Assembly: GCF_001750105.1 (NCBI RefSeq) | Contig: NZ_CP014143.1 | Coordinates: 124,001-188,000 of the forward strand | Source: Microbulbifer aggregans | Lineage (GTDB): Bacteria; Pseudomonadota; Gammaproteobacteria; Pseudomonadales; Cellvibrionaceae | Direction: 5' to 3' | Length of the DNA stretch: 64,000 nt | Shown: piece after piece, positions 30,447 to 39,496 of the stretch | Position numbering within the stretch: position 1 is the stretch's first letter | Layout of the letters: every line of letters starts with the position of its first letter | Translations under genes and position numbers: made by a program | Notes under the pieces: model-generated | Told to the model about the DNA's origin: nothing | Seen by the model: the letters and a program-made list of their open reading frames with translations, nothing else | The model's database searches: none

Positions 30447-33083
30447 CAGGACCTGGAATCAGTAACCCCGCTAACCTCTATCGGCGCAGAAGAATTCAAA
30501 ATTTCGGGCAACCTGAACGTTGAGCAGAAGCTGGCGGAACTCCCGCAGACCCTGCCCAGCTTTGGCCCGAGCTCCAACAACCCGGGTGACGGTACTGCGC
30601 GCGTTGACCTGCGCGGCCTCGGCTCCTACCGCACTGTGGTACTGGTAAACGGCCGTCGCTACATCCCGGCCACCCAGACCGGCATTGTCGACCTGAACAC
30701 CGTTCCCGGCACCCTGATCAAGAGTGTTGACGTAGTAACCGGCGGTGCTTCCGCGGTATACGGTTCCGACGCTCTGGCTGGTGTTGTTAACTTCCAGTTG
30801 GTCGACGACTTTGAAGGCGTTCAGATCACCAGCCTGTACGACGTCACCGGCGAAGGTGATGGCGCCAAGTCCAACATCGACCTGACCATGGGTGGAAACT
30901 TTGCCGACGGTCGTGGTAACGCCACTGTCTACGCATCCTGGTCCGAGCGTGAAGCAGTAATGCAGGGCGACCGCGACTTCTCTAACGTTGCTCTGACCGA
31001 GAGCGGCGGCCAGCTGGTTGCCGGTGGTTCCTCTGGTGTTCCGGGCACCCTGGTGTTCGATACCGGCACTACCTTCAATTCAGACGGCACCTCCCGTGAA
31101 TGGATGGATCCGGCCGACCGCTTCAACTATGCGCCGGACAACTACCTGCAGCTGCCGCAGGAACGTTTCCTGATCAGCTCGTTCGCGCACTACGACATCA
31201 GCGATAAAGTGACTGCATACGGTGAGATGGCCTTCTCTCACAACGAAGTACCGCAGGAACTGGCCCCGACTCCGGCCTTCACTACTGTGTCCGTGAACCC
31301 GAACACTCCGTTCTTCGATGATGCTTTCCAGCAGACTCTGCGCGATATGAACGTAGCTGCCGGCGTTGATGCGAGCACCCCGGTAGACCTGTTCGTCGGT
31401 CGCCGTATGGTAGAAAACGGTTCCCGCCAGTCCCTGGATACTCGTGACGGCTTCCGCATCCTCAGCGGCTTCCGCGGCGATATCAACGACAACTGGTCGT
31501 TCGACACCTACTACAGCTACAGCAACCTGGAAAACACCAACCTGCTGAACAACGACGTGGCTGCGTCCCGCTTCCGTCAGGCCATCCTGGTCAATGACGC
31601 TGGCACCGCCTGTCAGGACACATCCAACGGCTGTGCGCCACTGAACATCTGGGGTGCTGGCAACATTTCACAGGAAGCGATCGACTTTATTAACGTCGGC
31701 GCAACCAACGTGACCAGCATTACTCAGGAAGTTCTCTCCGCGAGCATGTCCGGCTCCCTGGCCACCCTGCCGTCTGCTGACGAAGCGGTCGCCGTGGTAT
31801 TTGGCCTGGAATACCGCAACGATGAATCCACCTACCGCCCGGACTCCTTCCTGTCCGCCGGTGACGTTCTCGGCTTCAACGCCGGTAAAGAGACCGTTGG
31901 TGGCTACGATGCTCAGGAAGTATTCTCTGAGATCAACGTACCGCTGGTATCTGGCAAGCCTGGCGTCGAGAGTCTGGACTTCTGGGCTGCGGCTCGTTAC
32001 TCCGACTACTCCAACATCGGTGGTGTTAGCTCCTACGCGACTGCCCTGAACTATGCGCCGATCGATATGCTGAAGATCCGCGCTGGTTTCCAGCAGGCCG
32101 TACGTGCGCCCAACGTATCTGAGCTGTTCCTGGGCCAGTCCAACGGCTTCCCGTCTGCTGACGACCCCTGTGCCGCCGGCAACGTAACTTCTGATACCGA
32201 TACCGCACTGTGTTCCGCTACTGGTGTTACTGCCGGCAGCTTCACTCAGGCCAACAGCCAGATAGAAGGCCTGTTCGGTGGTAACCCGGATCTGAAGGAA
32301 GAGACTTCCAACACCTTTACCTTCGGTATTGTCGCTCAGCCGATGGAAGGCCTCGATATTGCTGTTGACTACTACAGCATCGAAATCGAAGACGCCATTG
32401 ACGTACTGGGTGGTGGTGTAAACAACGTTCTGGACCTGTGCTACAACGTTGTGAAGGACATCAACTCTCCGTTCTGTCAGGCCATTTCCCGCCGCGGAGA
32501 CGGCAACGTTCAAATCGTTAATGTACTGAACGAAAACATTGGCCTGATCGAAACCAACGGTATTGACTTCAACGTCAACTACGGCACCGATCTGGACTTC
32601 GGTATTGATGGTGGCTCTTACCTGAGCCTCGCCTTCAACAGCACCTACCTGCTGGACTACGACGAGACTCCGATTGCCGACCTGCCCGAGCGCGTCAACA
32701 CCTGTGCCGGCGTATTCGGTAATACCTGTGGTTCTCCCCGTCAGGAGTTCAACTGGAACAGCCGTATCACCTGGACCAGCGGTGATCTGACCCTGTCCGC
32801 ACTGGTTCGCTACCTGGGTGAAACCGAAGACGACGTGATCGAGAACAATGGCGTAGCGGCTTCCGATCTGGTGGTACCGACTCTGGATGCAGAAACCTAT
32901 CTGGATCTGAGCCTTGGTTACGCCATGACCGAGAACCTGGACCTGAACTTCGGCGTGAAGAATGCCCTGGACACCGAACCGACTCCGCTCGGCGACGCCC
33001 AGGAGCAGGCCAACACCTTCCCGTCGACTTACGACCTGCTTGGTCCGCGCTACTTCTTGAGCGCAAGCTACCGGTTTGAGTAA
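30300..33083 (+). CDS. TonB-dependent receptor, shared-leader copy 2
   Basis: 927 aa from the ATG at 30300 (the open frame extends 25 codons upstream through the conserved leader, which is clearly not coding). Signal peptide identical to that of the 872-aa receptor, TonB-box-like VEEVVVTGSRIKR, plug (ARVDLRGLGSYRTVVLVNGRR, GASAVYGSDALAGVVNF) and a large barrel. The C-terminus reads LSASYRFE, so the last residue is Glu rather than the usual aromatic. Several Cys pairs lie in loops (CQDTSNGC, CSATGV). Codon bias suggests high expression. It is followed by a strong terminator and then the TPR-oxygenase gene. Ligand unknown. Confidence 0.94.
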   Translation: MKKNLLSVAVKGAISLTAAAVMVPAMPAFAQQDAQLVEEVVVTGSRIKRQDLESVTPLTSIGAEEFKISGNLNVEQKLAELPQTLPSFGPSSNNPGDGTARVDLRGLGSYRTVVLVNGRRYIPATQTGIVDLNTVPGTLIKSVDVVTGGASAVYGSDALAGVVNFQLVDDFEGVQITSLYDVTGEGDGAKSNIDLTMGGNFADGRGNATVYASWSEREAVMQGDRDFSNVALTESGGQLVAGGSSGVPGTLVFDTGTTFNSDGTSREWMDPADRFNYAPDNYLQLPQERFLISSFAHYDISDKVTAYGEMAFSHNEVPQELAPTPAFTTVSVNPNTPFFDDAFQQTLRDMNVAAGVDASTPVDLFVGRRMVENGSRQSLDTRDGFRILSGFRGDINDNWSFDTYYSYSNLENTNLLNNDVAASRFRQAILVNDAGTACQDTSNGCAPLNIWGAGNISQEAIDFINVGATNVTSITQEVLSASMSGSLATLPSADEAVAVVFGLEYRNDESTYRPDSFLSAGDVLGFNAGKETVGGYDAQEVFSEINVPLVSGKPGVESLDFWAAARYSDYSNIGGVSSYATALNYAPIDMLKIRAGFQQAVRAPNVSELFLGQSNGFPSADDPCAAGNVTSDTDTALCSATGVTAGSFTQANSQIEGLFGGNPDLKEETSNTFTFGIVAQPMEGLDIAVDYYSIEIEDAIDVLGGGVNNVLDLCYNVVKDINSPFCQAISRRGDGNVQIVNVLNENIGLIETNGIDFNVNYGTDLDFGIDGGSYLSLAFNSTYLLDYDETPIADLPERVNTCAGVFGNTCGSPRQEFNWNSRITWTSGDLTLSALVRYLGETEDDVIENNGVAASDLVVPTLDAETYLDLSLGYAMTENLDLNFGVKNALDTEPTPLGDAQEQANTFPSTYDLLGPRYFLSASYRFE

Positions 33084-33111
33084 GATTGAACCTGTAGTGA
33101 GTTGAGGTAAG

Positions 33112-33143
33112 GAAACGGCGAGCTTAGCTCGCCGTTTCTCTTT
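33112..33143 (+). terminator. Rho-independent terminator after receptor copy 2
   Basis: Perfect 12-bp stem GAAACGGCGAGC/GCTCGCCGTTTC with loop TTA followed by TCTTT, 28 bases after the stop codon and 30 bases before the next gene. Confidence 0.88.
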
Positions 33144-33172
33144 CAGGTATCGGAGAAAAAATAGCTGTAAAC

Positions 33173-34996
33173 ATGAACAAGCTCCAAGTCACCCCTCAGA
33201 CCCTTGCCCAGCTTTTCCAACTGATCAACACTGGCCAGGCTGCCCGCGCCCTCCCCTATCTGCAGCAACTTGCGGCGCACAATCAGCATGACACCAATGT
33301 TCTGCACCTGTCTGCCCTGGCCTACGCGTCTGTGGCCAACCACCAACAGGCCAGAACCTGTTTCACTCGAGCCCTGGAGATCAACTTTGATCAACCTGAG
33401 GTACACAACAATTTTGCCAACTTCCTGAAAAGCGCTGGCGATAACTCTCAGGCCAGATTGCACTACCGGCACGCAATCGATATAGCCCCCAAGTTTCAGG
33501 ACGCCTGGCGCAACCTCGCCATCCTGGAATATGAATTGGGAGATCTGGAGCCTGCGCTTGAGCACGCAGGGAAGGCCCGGCAACTTGCGGCGGATGACCC
33601 GGCAATCCTCACTCTACTCGGCAATATCTACCGGAAAAAAGACCAGCCTGAAGATGCACTGAACTATTTTGACCAGGCGCTATCCCTAAAACCGGAGCAT
33701 GTCACTGCCATTTATGGCAAGGCCCTGACCTGCTCGGCGCTGGAGTTAAATGATGAGGCCCTGTCCCTGCTGGAACGGGCGTTGCGTCTGCGCCCGGATT
33801 CCGCTGATATTCAGTATGCACGTGCCCTTACGCTACTGAACCTCGGTGACTACGAAAAAGCGGAACAAAACCTGACTGAGCTGCTGACCAACAGCCCACT
33901 GTATCTGGATGCCCACCGCACGCTGAATGAAATTTACTGGCAGCGGGGCAAACAGGCCGCCTTTGGGGAGAGCTATCGCCAAATTCCGCACAATCAGCGC
34001 TCGGATATCCGGGTCGCGATCGCACAGGTAGAGGATCTGCTGGCAGCGAAGCGTCTCGATGAAGCTGCGCAACACCTGGACTCCGGCTGGAAGGCCTCTA
34101 CAGATCCGCGTATTTCTTTCTTGCGAGGCCGTATAGCGGAGGAGCGTGGCAACTCGAGCGAGGCCCTGCCACTGTATGAGCGCGCCTTTACCGGCTACCC
34201 GGAATTGAGCGTCGCCAAGCAGTTCTTTATTGCATTGATCCGAGCGGGACAATTCGAGCGCTGTGAAGCGCAGATCGCCGACAATCTGGAACGGGCTCCG
34301 GAAGACCAGCTCTTGTGGGCCCTCCGCGGAACCTGCTGGAAAATGCTTGGCGACGAGCGCTACCATTGGCTCACCAGAGGCAATGATTTTGTGCGGGCTT
34401 TTGAAATTCCCACACCGGTCGGATTCAGCAGCCGAAGTGAGTTCCTCGGGGAATTACGGGCAACATTGCTGCTGATGCACAACCTCAAGACACAACCACT
34501 CAACCAGTCTGTTCGTGCAGGGGTGCAAACACCCGGGCGCCTGCTGTACAAACGCGACCCCATTATCCAGGCCCTTCGCGAGAGCCTTACAGAAGTGGTC
34601 AGCGAATACATTGCTGCCATGCCGGCAGACGTAGCACACCCCCTGCTGGGACGAAAGTCCGCTAGTTTTCGTTTTTCCGGCTCTTGGTCGGTGCTGCTGA
34701 AAGGCGGCGGCCACCACGTCAGCCATGTGCATCCCCAGGGGTGGATCAGCTCAGCATTCTATGTAAGCGTTCCGCCGAGGGTAACAGGCGATAAAATGCA
34801 GGGAGGCGATATCTATTTCGGACAGTCTCCCTACGAGCTCGGCAAGACCGACACCATCGAAAAGAGCCTGAAACCTGAGCCGGGTATGCTGGTGCTGTTT
34901 CCTTCGTTCACCTGGCACGGCACCATTCCATTGGCAGAAGCGGAGAATCAAGAGCGAATCACGGCACCGTTCGACGTGGTGCCGGCCAACGACTGA
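33173..34996 (+). CDS. TPR protein with C-terminal 2OG-Fe(II) oxygenase domain
   Basis: 607 aa, no signal peptide, so probably cytoplasmic. Residues about 10-280 are tetratricopeptide repeats (ALYLQQL-like, NFANFLKSAGDNSQARLHY, NLAILEYELGDLEPALEHA, NIYRKKDQPEDALNYFDQAL). The C-terminal 110 residues match the putative 2OG-Fe(II) oxygenase family of TPR proteins: HVSHVHPQGWISSAFYVSVP (His518, His520), GGDIYFG, the distal FPSFTWHGTIP (His582) and QERITAPFDV (Arg595) as the likely 2-oxoglutarate ligand. Members probably hydroxylate a protein or small molecule. It converges with the stand-alone oxygenase gene at 35044, 47 bases away, and lies between receptor and sulfotransferase genes. Substrate not known. 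Confidence 0.87.
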   Translation: MNKLQVTPQTLAQLFQLINTGQAARALPYLQQLAAHNQHDTNVLHLSALAYASVANHQQARTCFTRALEINFDQPEVHNNFANFLKSAGDNSQARLHYRHAIDIAPKFQDAWRNLAILEYELGDLEPALEHAGKARQLAADDPAILTLLGNIYRKKDQPEDALNYFDQALSLKPEHVTAIYGKALTCSALELNDEALSLLERALRLRPDSADIQYARALTLLNLGDYEKAEQNLTELLTNSPLYLDAHRTLNEIYWQRGKQAAFGESYRQIPHNQRSDIRVAIAQVEDLLAAKRLDEAAQHLDSGWKASTDPRISFLRGRIAEERGNSSEALPLYERAFTGYPELSVAKQFFIALIRAGQFERCEAQIADNLERAPEDQLLWALRGTCWKMLGDERYHWLTRGNDFVRAFEIPTPVGFSSRSEFLGELRATLLLMHNLKTQPLNQSVRAGVQTPGRLLYKRDPIIQALRESLTEVVSEYIAAMPADVAHPLLGRKSASFRFSGSWSVLLKGGGHHVSHVHPQGWISSAFYVSVPPRVTGDKMQGGDIYFGQSPYELGKTDTIEKSLKPEPGMLVLFPSFTWHGTIPLAEAENQERITAPFDVVPAND

Positions 34997-35043
34997 TCGT
35001 CGAACACCGCACTGAGCCTAAATCAGCCGAACCCCAGAGCCAA

Positions 35044-35766
35044 TTAATCTCCGGGCGTGCCCCGCCGCAACCAGCCAGTAATAGAGAGACGGCTACCAGC
35101 AGCAAACGGCGTCACATAGGCAACGGAATGCTTTCTGGGCACCTTGAATACATTGATGGCGTTAAACGCCGGCACCAGACTCCTGGCGATACTGCCGCTG
35201 CTGTCAAATACATGGAACAGGCCTCCCCAGTCTGCCCGCCAATCCTTGGTGAGATTCAGCACATAGGCGGCTACCCGGTTCTTGCCCTGAACATCGTCAT
35301 CGTGCTCTTTTAGGAAGTGCCCCCGTTCGTAACTGGTAGCCTGGACATCGGCGAAAGCAATCGAGTCATCGCCTACCAGACTACGCATGGCATCCAGGAA
35401 AGCGCGGCTATTGACCAGCTCATAAACTTTGTTCAGCTCGCTATCCGGCAACAGCTTGCGAGTGTAGATATCGTAGATAGGAATCGTCTTGTAGTAGTAC
35501 TGGAATTCACTCTCCGCCTGCGCCCAAACCACCTGAGAGAGGGTAGCTTTCTGCTGTTCCGTCCAGCCAGAGTAATCCCGGTAACTCAGATCGACATGTT
35601 CACCGTTTTTATTGAACGCAAGGTTCCATTCGGGCTGGGACGCAAGCAGTGCATGCAATGCTTCGGCAGATTGTTCCTGCAAGAAATCTGCAACCTGAAC
35701 AACGCCCTCCGCGACAAATTCTGCCCGGTATGGCTCAATGTCCAGCCCCCGTGAAATGTGATACAT
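35044..35766 (-). CDS. 2OG-Fe(II) oxygenase (prolyl-hydroxylase-like), first paralogue
   Basis: 240 aa from the ATG at 35766, which has AGGGG 7 bases upstream; a TTG two codons earlier is less likely. The fold signature of the Fe(II)/2-oxoglutarate hydroxylases is visible in the C-terminal half: the HxD pair in FLKEHDDDV (His155, Asp157), the WGGLFHVFD strand, the distal His213 in PRKHSVAYV and Arg226 in SRLSITGW, which binds 2-oxoglutarate. No signal peptide. It aligns well with the 234-aa protein at 37829, particularly around the metal site and the DWGGL and PFA segments. It is divergent from the TPR-sulfotransferase gene, with 127 bases between them. Likely a hydroxylase; substrate unknown. 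Confidence 0.88.
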   Translation of the reverse strand: MYHISRGLDIEPYRAEFVAEGVVQVADFLQEQSAEALHALLASQPEWNLAFNKNGEHVDLSYRDYSGWTEQQKATLSQVVWAQAESEFQYYYKTIPIYDIYTRKLLPDSELNKVYELVNSRAFLDAMRSLVGDDSIAFADVQATSYERGHFLKEHDDDVQGKNRVAAYVLNLTKDWRADWGGLFHVFDSSGSIARSLVPAFNAINVFKVPRKHSVAYVTPFAAGSRLSITGWLRRGTPGD

Positions 35767-35893
35767 TGCCAACCCCTCGGCGATAACCAGCCGGAACTAA
35801 AAACTAAAAAAATTATATTCCCGAGAACGGATTTCTCCGGCGAAACCCAAAGCAAAAGAACTTCGCCAATCTTACCAGAGAAGCCCTATCCGC

Positions 35894-37813
35894 ATGAATC
35901 AACTCACTCCCATTCACACAGCTCAGGAGGCCATACGCAGGGGCGATCTTGCCTTGGCGTGCGAAATACTGGAAGACAGCCTCAAACCTAAAGGCAGTGT
36001 TGGCACCAGCCAGGTTGATCAATCCCGCGTGATCCAAACACGGCAGCTGCTGGCCGAGGTCTATCTCCGTCGTGGACAAGTTCAAGCGGCGCGACGCCAG
36101 ACAGAGGAGTTGCTCCGGCAAGCCCCGGACCATATCGACGGCCGCATCCTGGAGGCACATATCGCCAGGCTCGAGGGGCGCGCCCAGCATGCCCAGGAAT
36201 TGCTCACGCCAATCGCGCAGAGGGCCGATGCCACCCAAGGCCAGCTCAAGCTTATTGCAGCAGAGTGGGTTGCCACCGGTGCTTTTTCGCAGGCCGTCGA
36301 CACCTTGCAAAAGGTGGAGCCGATGGATGCTCAGAGCTTCTATTACCTTGGGCTATCGCATTTCCGTCTGGGACAAATTGGCAAGGCACTTCCCATATAC
36401 CGCAAGTTGTTTGCCAGTATTCCGAATAGCCCCACCATCGCAAAAGAGCTCTCCCTGGTTGCCGCTGAGTTCCGGGAATTCAAAACGGCGATCGAAGCTT
36501 ACAGCCGCTATATGCAGCTGAGCGATCCCACCGCCGCCGACTTTGTGAAATTTTCTGACCTGCTGCTTATGGGTCACAATGTGGCGGATAGTCAGAGACA
36601 CCTTGAGAAGGCTCTGGCAATGGGAGAGGACAGTGCAGAATCTCGCCTGCTGGAGGCAAAGATTGCCAGGCTTTCCGGTGACTATGGCAAGGCACTGGAG
36701 CGGGCACATGCCGCCCTTGTGCTGAGCCCTGGCTTGGGCAGCGCCTGGAGCATTGTCGCCGAGCTGACAGAGGCTGCATCCGTAGATGCTGTGTTGATTG
36801 AGCGGTTGGCGCAGGCGATCTCTGGTGCGTCGATGGCACCACACGATCTAGAGCTGGCCCAGTTTGCGCTGGCCGAACTTCATGCCAAAGCCGGCGACTA
36901 CAGTACAGCATATGCACAGATTCGCGCTGCAAATCAGACCAAGTCGACTTTGCTGAGGGAGTCTGGGGCCCTGTACAACAGACACACGATGGAAGAGCTG
37001 CTGACTACCGCCCGGCAAGTCTTTAGCGGAAACCTCGCACCAAAGGTATCCACCGACTCACACAGGCCTGTTTTCATTGTCGGCATGCCCCGCTCCGGAA
37101 CGACGGTGATCCACCGCCTGCTGGATGCTTCGGGAGAATTGCAATGCATCGGTGAAAGCGAAGCACTGCCCTTCGTCTACGCCCAACTGCAGCAACGCCT
37201 GGGACACATGCCGGAGAAACTCTTGCATCAGCTCAAAGAGGATGACTGGAATGAGCTAGCGATAGAATACCTGCGGCGCGCCGGGGCCGGAACCGAGAAA
37301 AGAGATCTCGCAGATAAGATGCCGCATAACTTCCTGTACGTGGGCATGATCCTGTCGATGTTCCCCCAGGCCCGAATCGTACAATTACGACGTGCCCCCT
37401 TTGACGTATGCATGTCAATCTATGCCAAACCTTTTCCAGAAGGACATAGCTATGCGTGCGACCCTGGAGATCTCGCGCATTTTTACTACCACTGCAATGC
37501 ACTGATGGATTACTGGGCCGAAGCTTTTCCAGATCAGACCTATAACCTGGATTTTGATCGCTTCCTCGAGACCCCCACCGATTCCGCCCGGCAGCTCTTC
37601 GAATTTTTGGGCTATCCGTGGCAAGAGTGCTATCTCGAGGCCCGGTCAGATTCCCCCCAGGCCTTCACTTTTAGTGAACTCCAAGTGCGCAAGCCAATCA
37701 GAAAGTCCGAAGCCGGCAAGTGGCAACAATACAGGAAGGTGGCGACAGATCTCCTGACTGAACTGAAAACCGCATCCAACCAATCAACCTCGGACGCTAA
37801 TTACAAAAAATAG
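35894..37813 (+). CDS. TPR-sulfotransferase family protein
   Basis: 639 aa, cytoplasmic. The first about 370 residues are TPR-like helices (AQEAIRRGDLALACEILEDSL, LLAEVYLRRGQVQAARRQTEELL, YYLGLSHFRLGQIGKALPIY). A sulfotransferase domain follows: the 5' phosphosulfate-binding loop PVFIVGMPRSGTT near residue 394, a CIGESEALPFVY segment, then KMPHNFLYVGMIL and QARIVQLRRAPFDVCMSIYAKPF carrying the 3'-phosphate-binding Arg/Ser region. These enzymes transfer sulfate from PAPS, usually to a tyrosine or hydroxyl group. Its neighbours on both sides are 2OG oxygenases; hydroxylation followed by sulfation is a plausible order. It ends 15 bases before the second oxygenase, so the two are very likely co-transcribed. 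Confidence 0.9.
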   Translation: MNQLTPIHTAQEAIRRGDLALACEILEDSLKPKGSVGTSQVDQSRVIQTRQLLAEVYLRRGQVQAARRQTEELLRQAPDHIDGRILEAHIARLEGRAQHAQELLTPIAQRADATQGQLKLIAAEWVATGAFSQAVDTLQKVEPMDAQSFYYLGLSHFRLGQIGKALPIYRKLFASIPNSPTIAKELSLVAAEFREFKTAIEAYSRYMQLSDPTAADFVKFSDLLLMGHNVADSQRHLEKALAMGEDSAESRLLEAKIARLSGDYGKALERAHAALVLSPGLGSAWSIVAELTEAASVDAVLIERLAQAISGASMAPHDLELAQFALAELHAKAGDYSTAYAQIRAANQTKSTLLRESGALYNRHTMEELLTTARQVFSGNLAPKVSTDSHRPVFIVGMPRSGTTVIHRLLDASGELQCIGESEALPFVYAQLQQRLGHMPEKLLHQLKEDDWNELAIEYLRRAGAGTEKRDLADKMPHNFLYVGMILSMFPQARIVQLRRAPFDVCMSIYAKPFPEGHSYACDPGDLAHFYYHCNALMDYWAEAFPDQTYNLDFDRFLETPTDSARQLFEFLGYPWQECYLEARSDSPQAFTFSELQVRKPIRKSEAGKWQQYRKVATDLLTELKTASNQSTSDANYKK

Positions 37814-37828
37814 GGGGCACTCAGGGCA

Positions 37829-38533
37829 ATGTCGTATCAGATCAGTTCAGAGTTGGATACCGCCAGCTGGGCGGAAGAATATCAGCGGGATTCCCGTTGC
37901 CGTATATATCAATTTCTCACACCCGCCGCAGCGACTGAGATGGCGCAGATGATTACTGGTAACGCCCGATTTCGACAGGCGCATATTGCGGAGGGCCACA
38001 ACAGGGAGTTATCCAAGGAGGAGTTCTCCTCCCTCCCGCCTGCAGAGCGCCAGCAGCTGGTGCGCAATGTCTACACCATGGCCGCTCGTGGGGTCGGTTT
38101 CTGGTATGGGCGCTGTGGCCTCGACAAACAGACACCCGCGCCCCTCGACTCCCTTTTTGCATGGCTCAATAGTGACCAGTTACTGAAAACCGTGAGAGCG
38201 GTCACCGGCATTCCCACCCTGACGTCCACCTCGGCGCAAATCACTTCTTTCGCACCGGGAGACTTTCTCACCCGGCACCGGGATGATGTCACCAGTGAAA
38301 GCAGGCGTGTTGCGTTTGTCATCAACCTGAGCGAGCAATGGCACCCTGACTGGGGCGGCTTACTTCAGTTTTTTCATGACAGTGGCACCACACGTGAATC
38401 CTGGTCTCCTGAATTCAACAGCCTGTGCTTGTTCGACGTGAAGCATGTCCATTCTGTTACCGCGATCGCCCCGTTTGCGCCGCGAGTGCGCCTGGCGATC
38501 AGCGGATGGTTCCATGACCGCAACCAAACTTGA
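37829..38533 (+). CDS. 2OG-Fe(II) oxygenase (prolyl-hydroxylase-like), second paralogue
   Basis: 234 aa, cytoplasmic. Metal and cofactor residues: HxD in FLTRHRDDV (His150, Asp152), DWGGLLQFF, distal His208 in VKHVHSV and Arg221 in VRLAISGW. Length and motif spacing match the paralogue at 35044, so the two probably arose by duplication and may act on related positions of one substrate. It follows the TPR-sulfotransferase gene by 15 bases in an apparent two-gene operon. No terminator is obvious after its stop codon. Confidence 0.88.
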   Translation: MSYQISSELDTASWAEEYQRDSRCRIYQFLTPAAATEMAQMITGNARFRQAHIAEGHNRELSKEEFSSLPPAERQQLVRNVYTMAARGVGFWYGRCGLDKQTPAPLDSLFAWLNSDQLLKTVRAVTGIPTLTSTSAQITSFAPGDFLTRHRDDVTSESRRVAFVINLSEQWHPDWGGLLQFFHDSGTTRESWSPEFNSLCLFDVKHVHSVTAIAPFAPRVRLAISGWFHDRNQT

Positions 38534-38911
38534 GCCATCGGGCAATCTACTTCTTATTCTGTGTAGACATCGCGTTTACCAGAGACGGATATAACAACAG
38601 CACTTGACCTTGCCCCCGTTATTCGTGCGAGGTTCTACAATCACAGACAAGTAATCCCACTCTTGCTGGCGGAAGCGTGCCACGAGCAAACCCAGGCCCG
38701 GTTTGACAGGTGAAGGTAAGAAGCAGCGATTGGCATGTACCGCATCCAGGACACCTGAATCCAGAAAGACCGGTGGCTCCAGACAAGTGTACCGCTCGGG
38801 AGTGAGCGATAGTGCAATTTGGCGCGTCAGCGGCCAGTGCGGTCTAACATGCGGCACTTTACGCAATCTTGTTGCTGGCACATGCGCCCCACCACCTGAT
38901 GAAGAACTGAT
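38534..38911. other. Intergenic region before marC
   Basis: 378 bases. A minus-strand frame at 38576-38881 (101 codons from GTG) has no recognisable features and is judged unlikely to be a gene. No hairpin terminator or clear promoter was found; the region should nevertheless hold the end of the sulfotransferase-oxygenase operon and the marC start signals. Confidence 0.4.
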
Positions 38912-39496
38912 ATGGATACACTGACCGCATTCCTGACTCTCCTCTTTGTTATGGACCCATTGGGAAACATTCCCGTTTTCCTGGCAGCACTAAAGAATGT
39001 TCCTCAACGGCGCCAGCTCTACGTCATCATGCGCGAGCTGATCTTCGCGCTGATCGTACTGCTGGTATTCCTGTATGGCGGCAGATTCCTGCTTGCCTGG
39101 CTGGGTCTCTCCCAGGAGGCCATTCGCATTGCCGGTGCGATCATCCTGTTCCTGATTGCCATCCGCATGGTTTTTCCGATACCGGGCGGCATCATGGGGG
39201 AGCGGCTTGAAGGTGAGCCATTTTTCGTGCCATTGGCGGTGCCTCTGGTGGCAGGACCTTCGACAATGGCGATCCTGATGCTGATGACCAACAGCGAGGG
39301 GGAACGCCTGCTGGACTGGACGCTCGCCTTGCTGGGAGCCTGGGGGGTTTCCGCCGTGATTCTCCTGATGTCCGCGCCTCTGGCCCGCCTGCTAGGGAAC
39401 CGGGGATTGATTGCGGTAGAGCGCCTGATGGGGATGGTACTGGTAATGCTGTCGGTTCAGTTGTTTCTCGACGGGGTTAAGCAGAGCCTGGCTTAG
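38912..39496 (+). CDS. MarC family integral membrane protein
   Basis: 194 aa with six predicted membrane helices, the typical MarC/YhgN size. Family features: LFVMDPLGNIPVFLAAL near residues 10-26, the central AIRIAGAIILFLIAIRMVF, and FFVPLAVPLVAGPSTMAILML around residues 105-125. MarC proteins are inner-membrane proteins of unclear transport role; early links to multiple antibiotic resistance were not upheld. It sits alone between the modification island and the 883-aa receptor gene and may be unrelated to either. Confidence 0.93.
   Translation: MDTLTAFLTLLFVMDPLGNIPVFLAALKNVPQRRQLYVIMRELIFALIVLLVFLYGGRFLLAWLGLSQEAIRIAGAIILFLIAIRMVFPIPGGIMGERLEGEPFFVPLAVPLVAGPSTMAILMLMTNSEGERLLDWTLALLGAWGVSAVILLMSAPLARLLGNRGLIAVERLMGMVLVMLSVQLFLDGVKQSLA

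Noticed and set aside
38576..38881. 101-codon minus-strand frame before marC
   Set aside because: GTG start, no recognised motif, atypical Cys-rich end and no operon context; chance is more likely, though it cannot be excluded.
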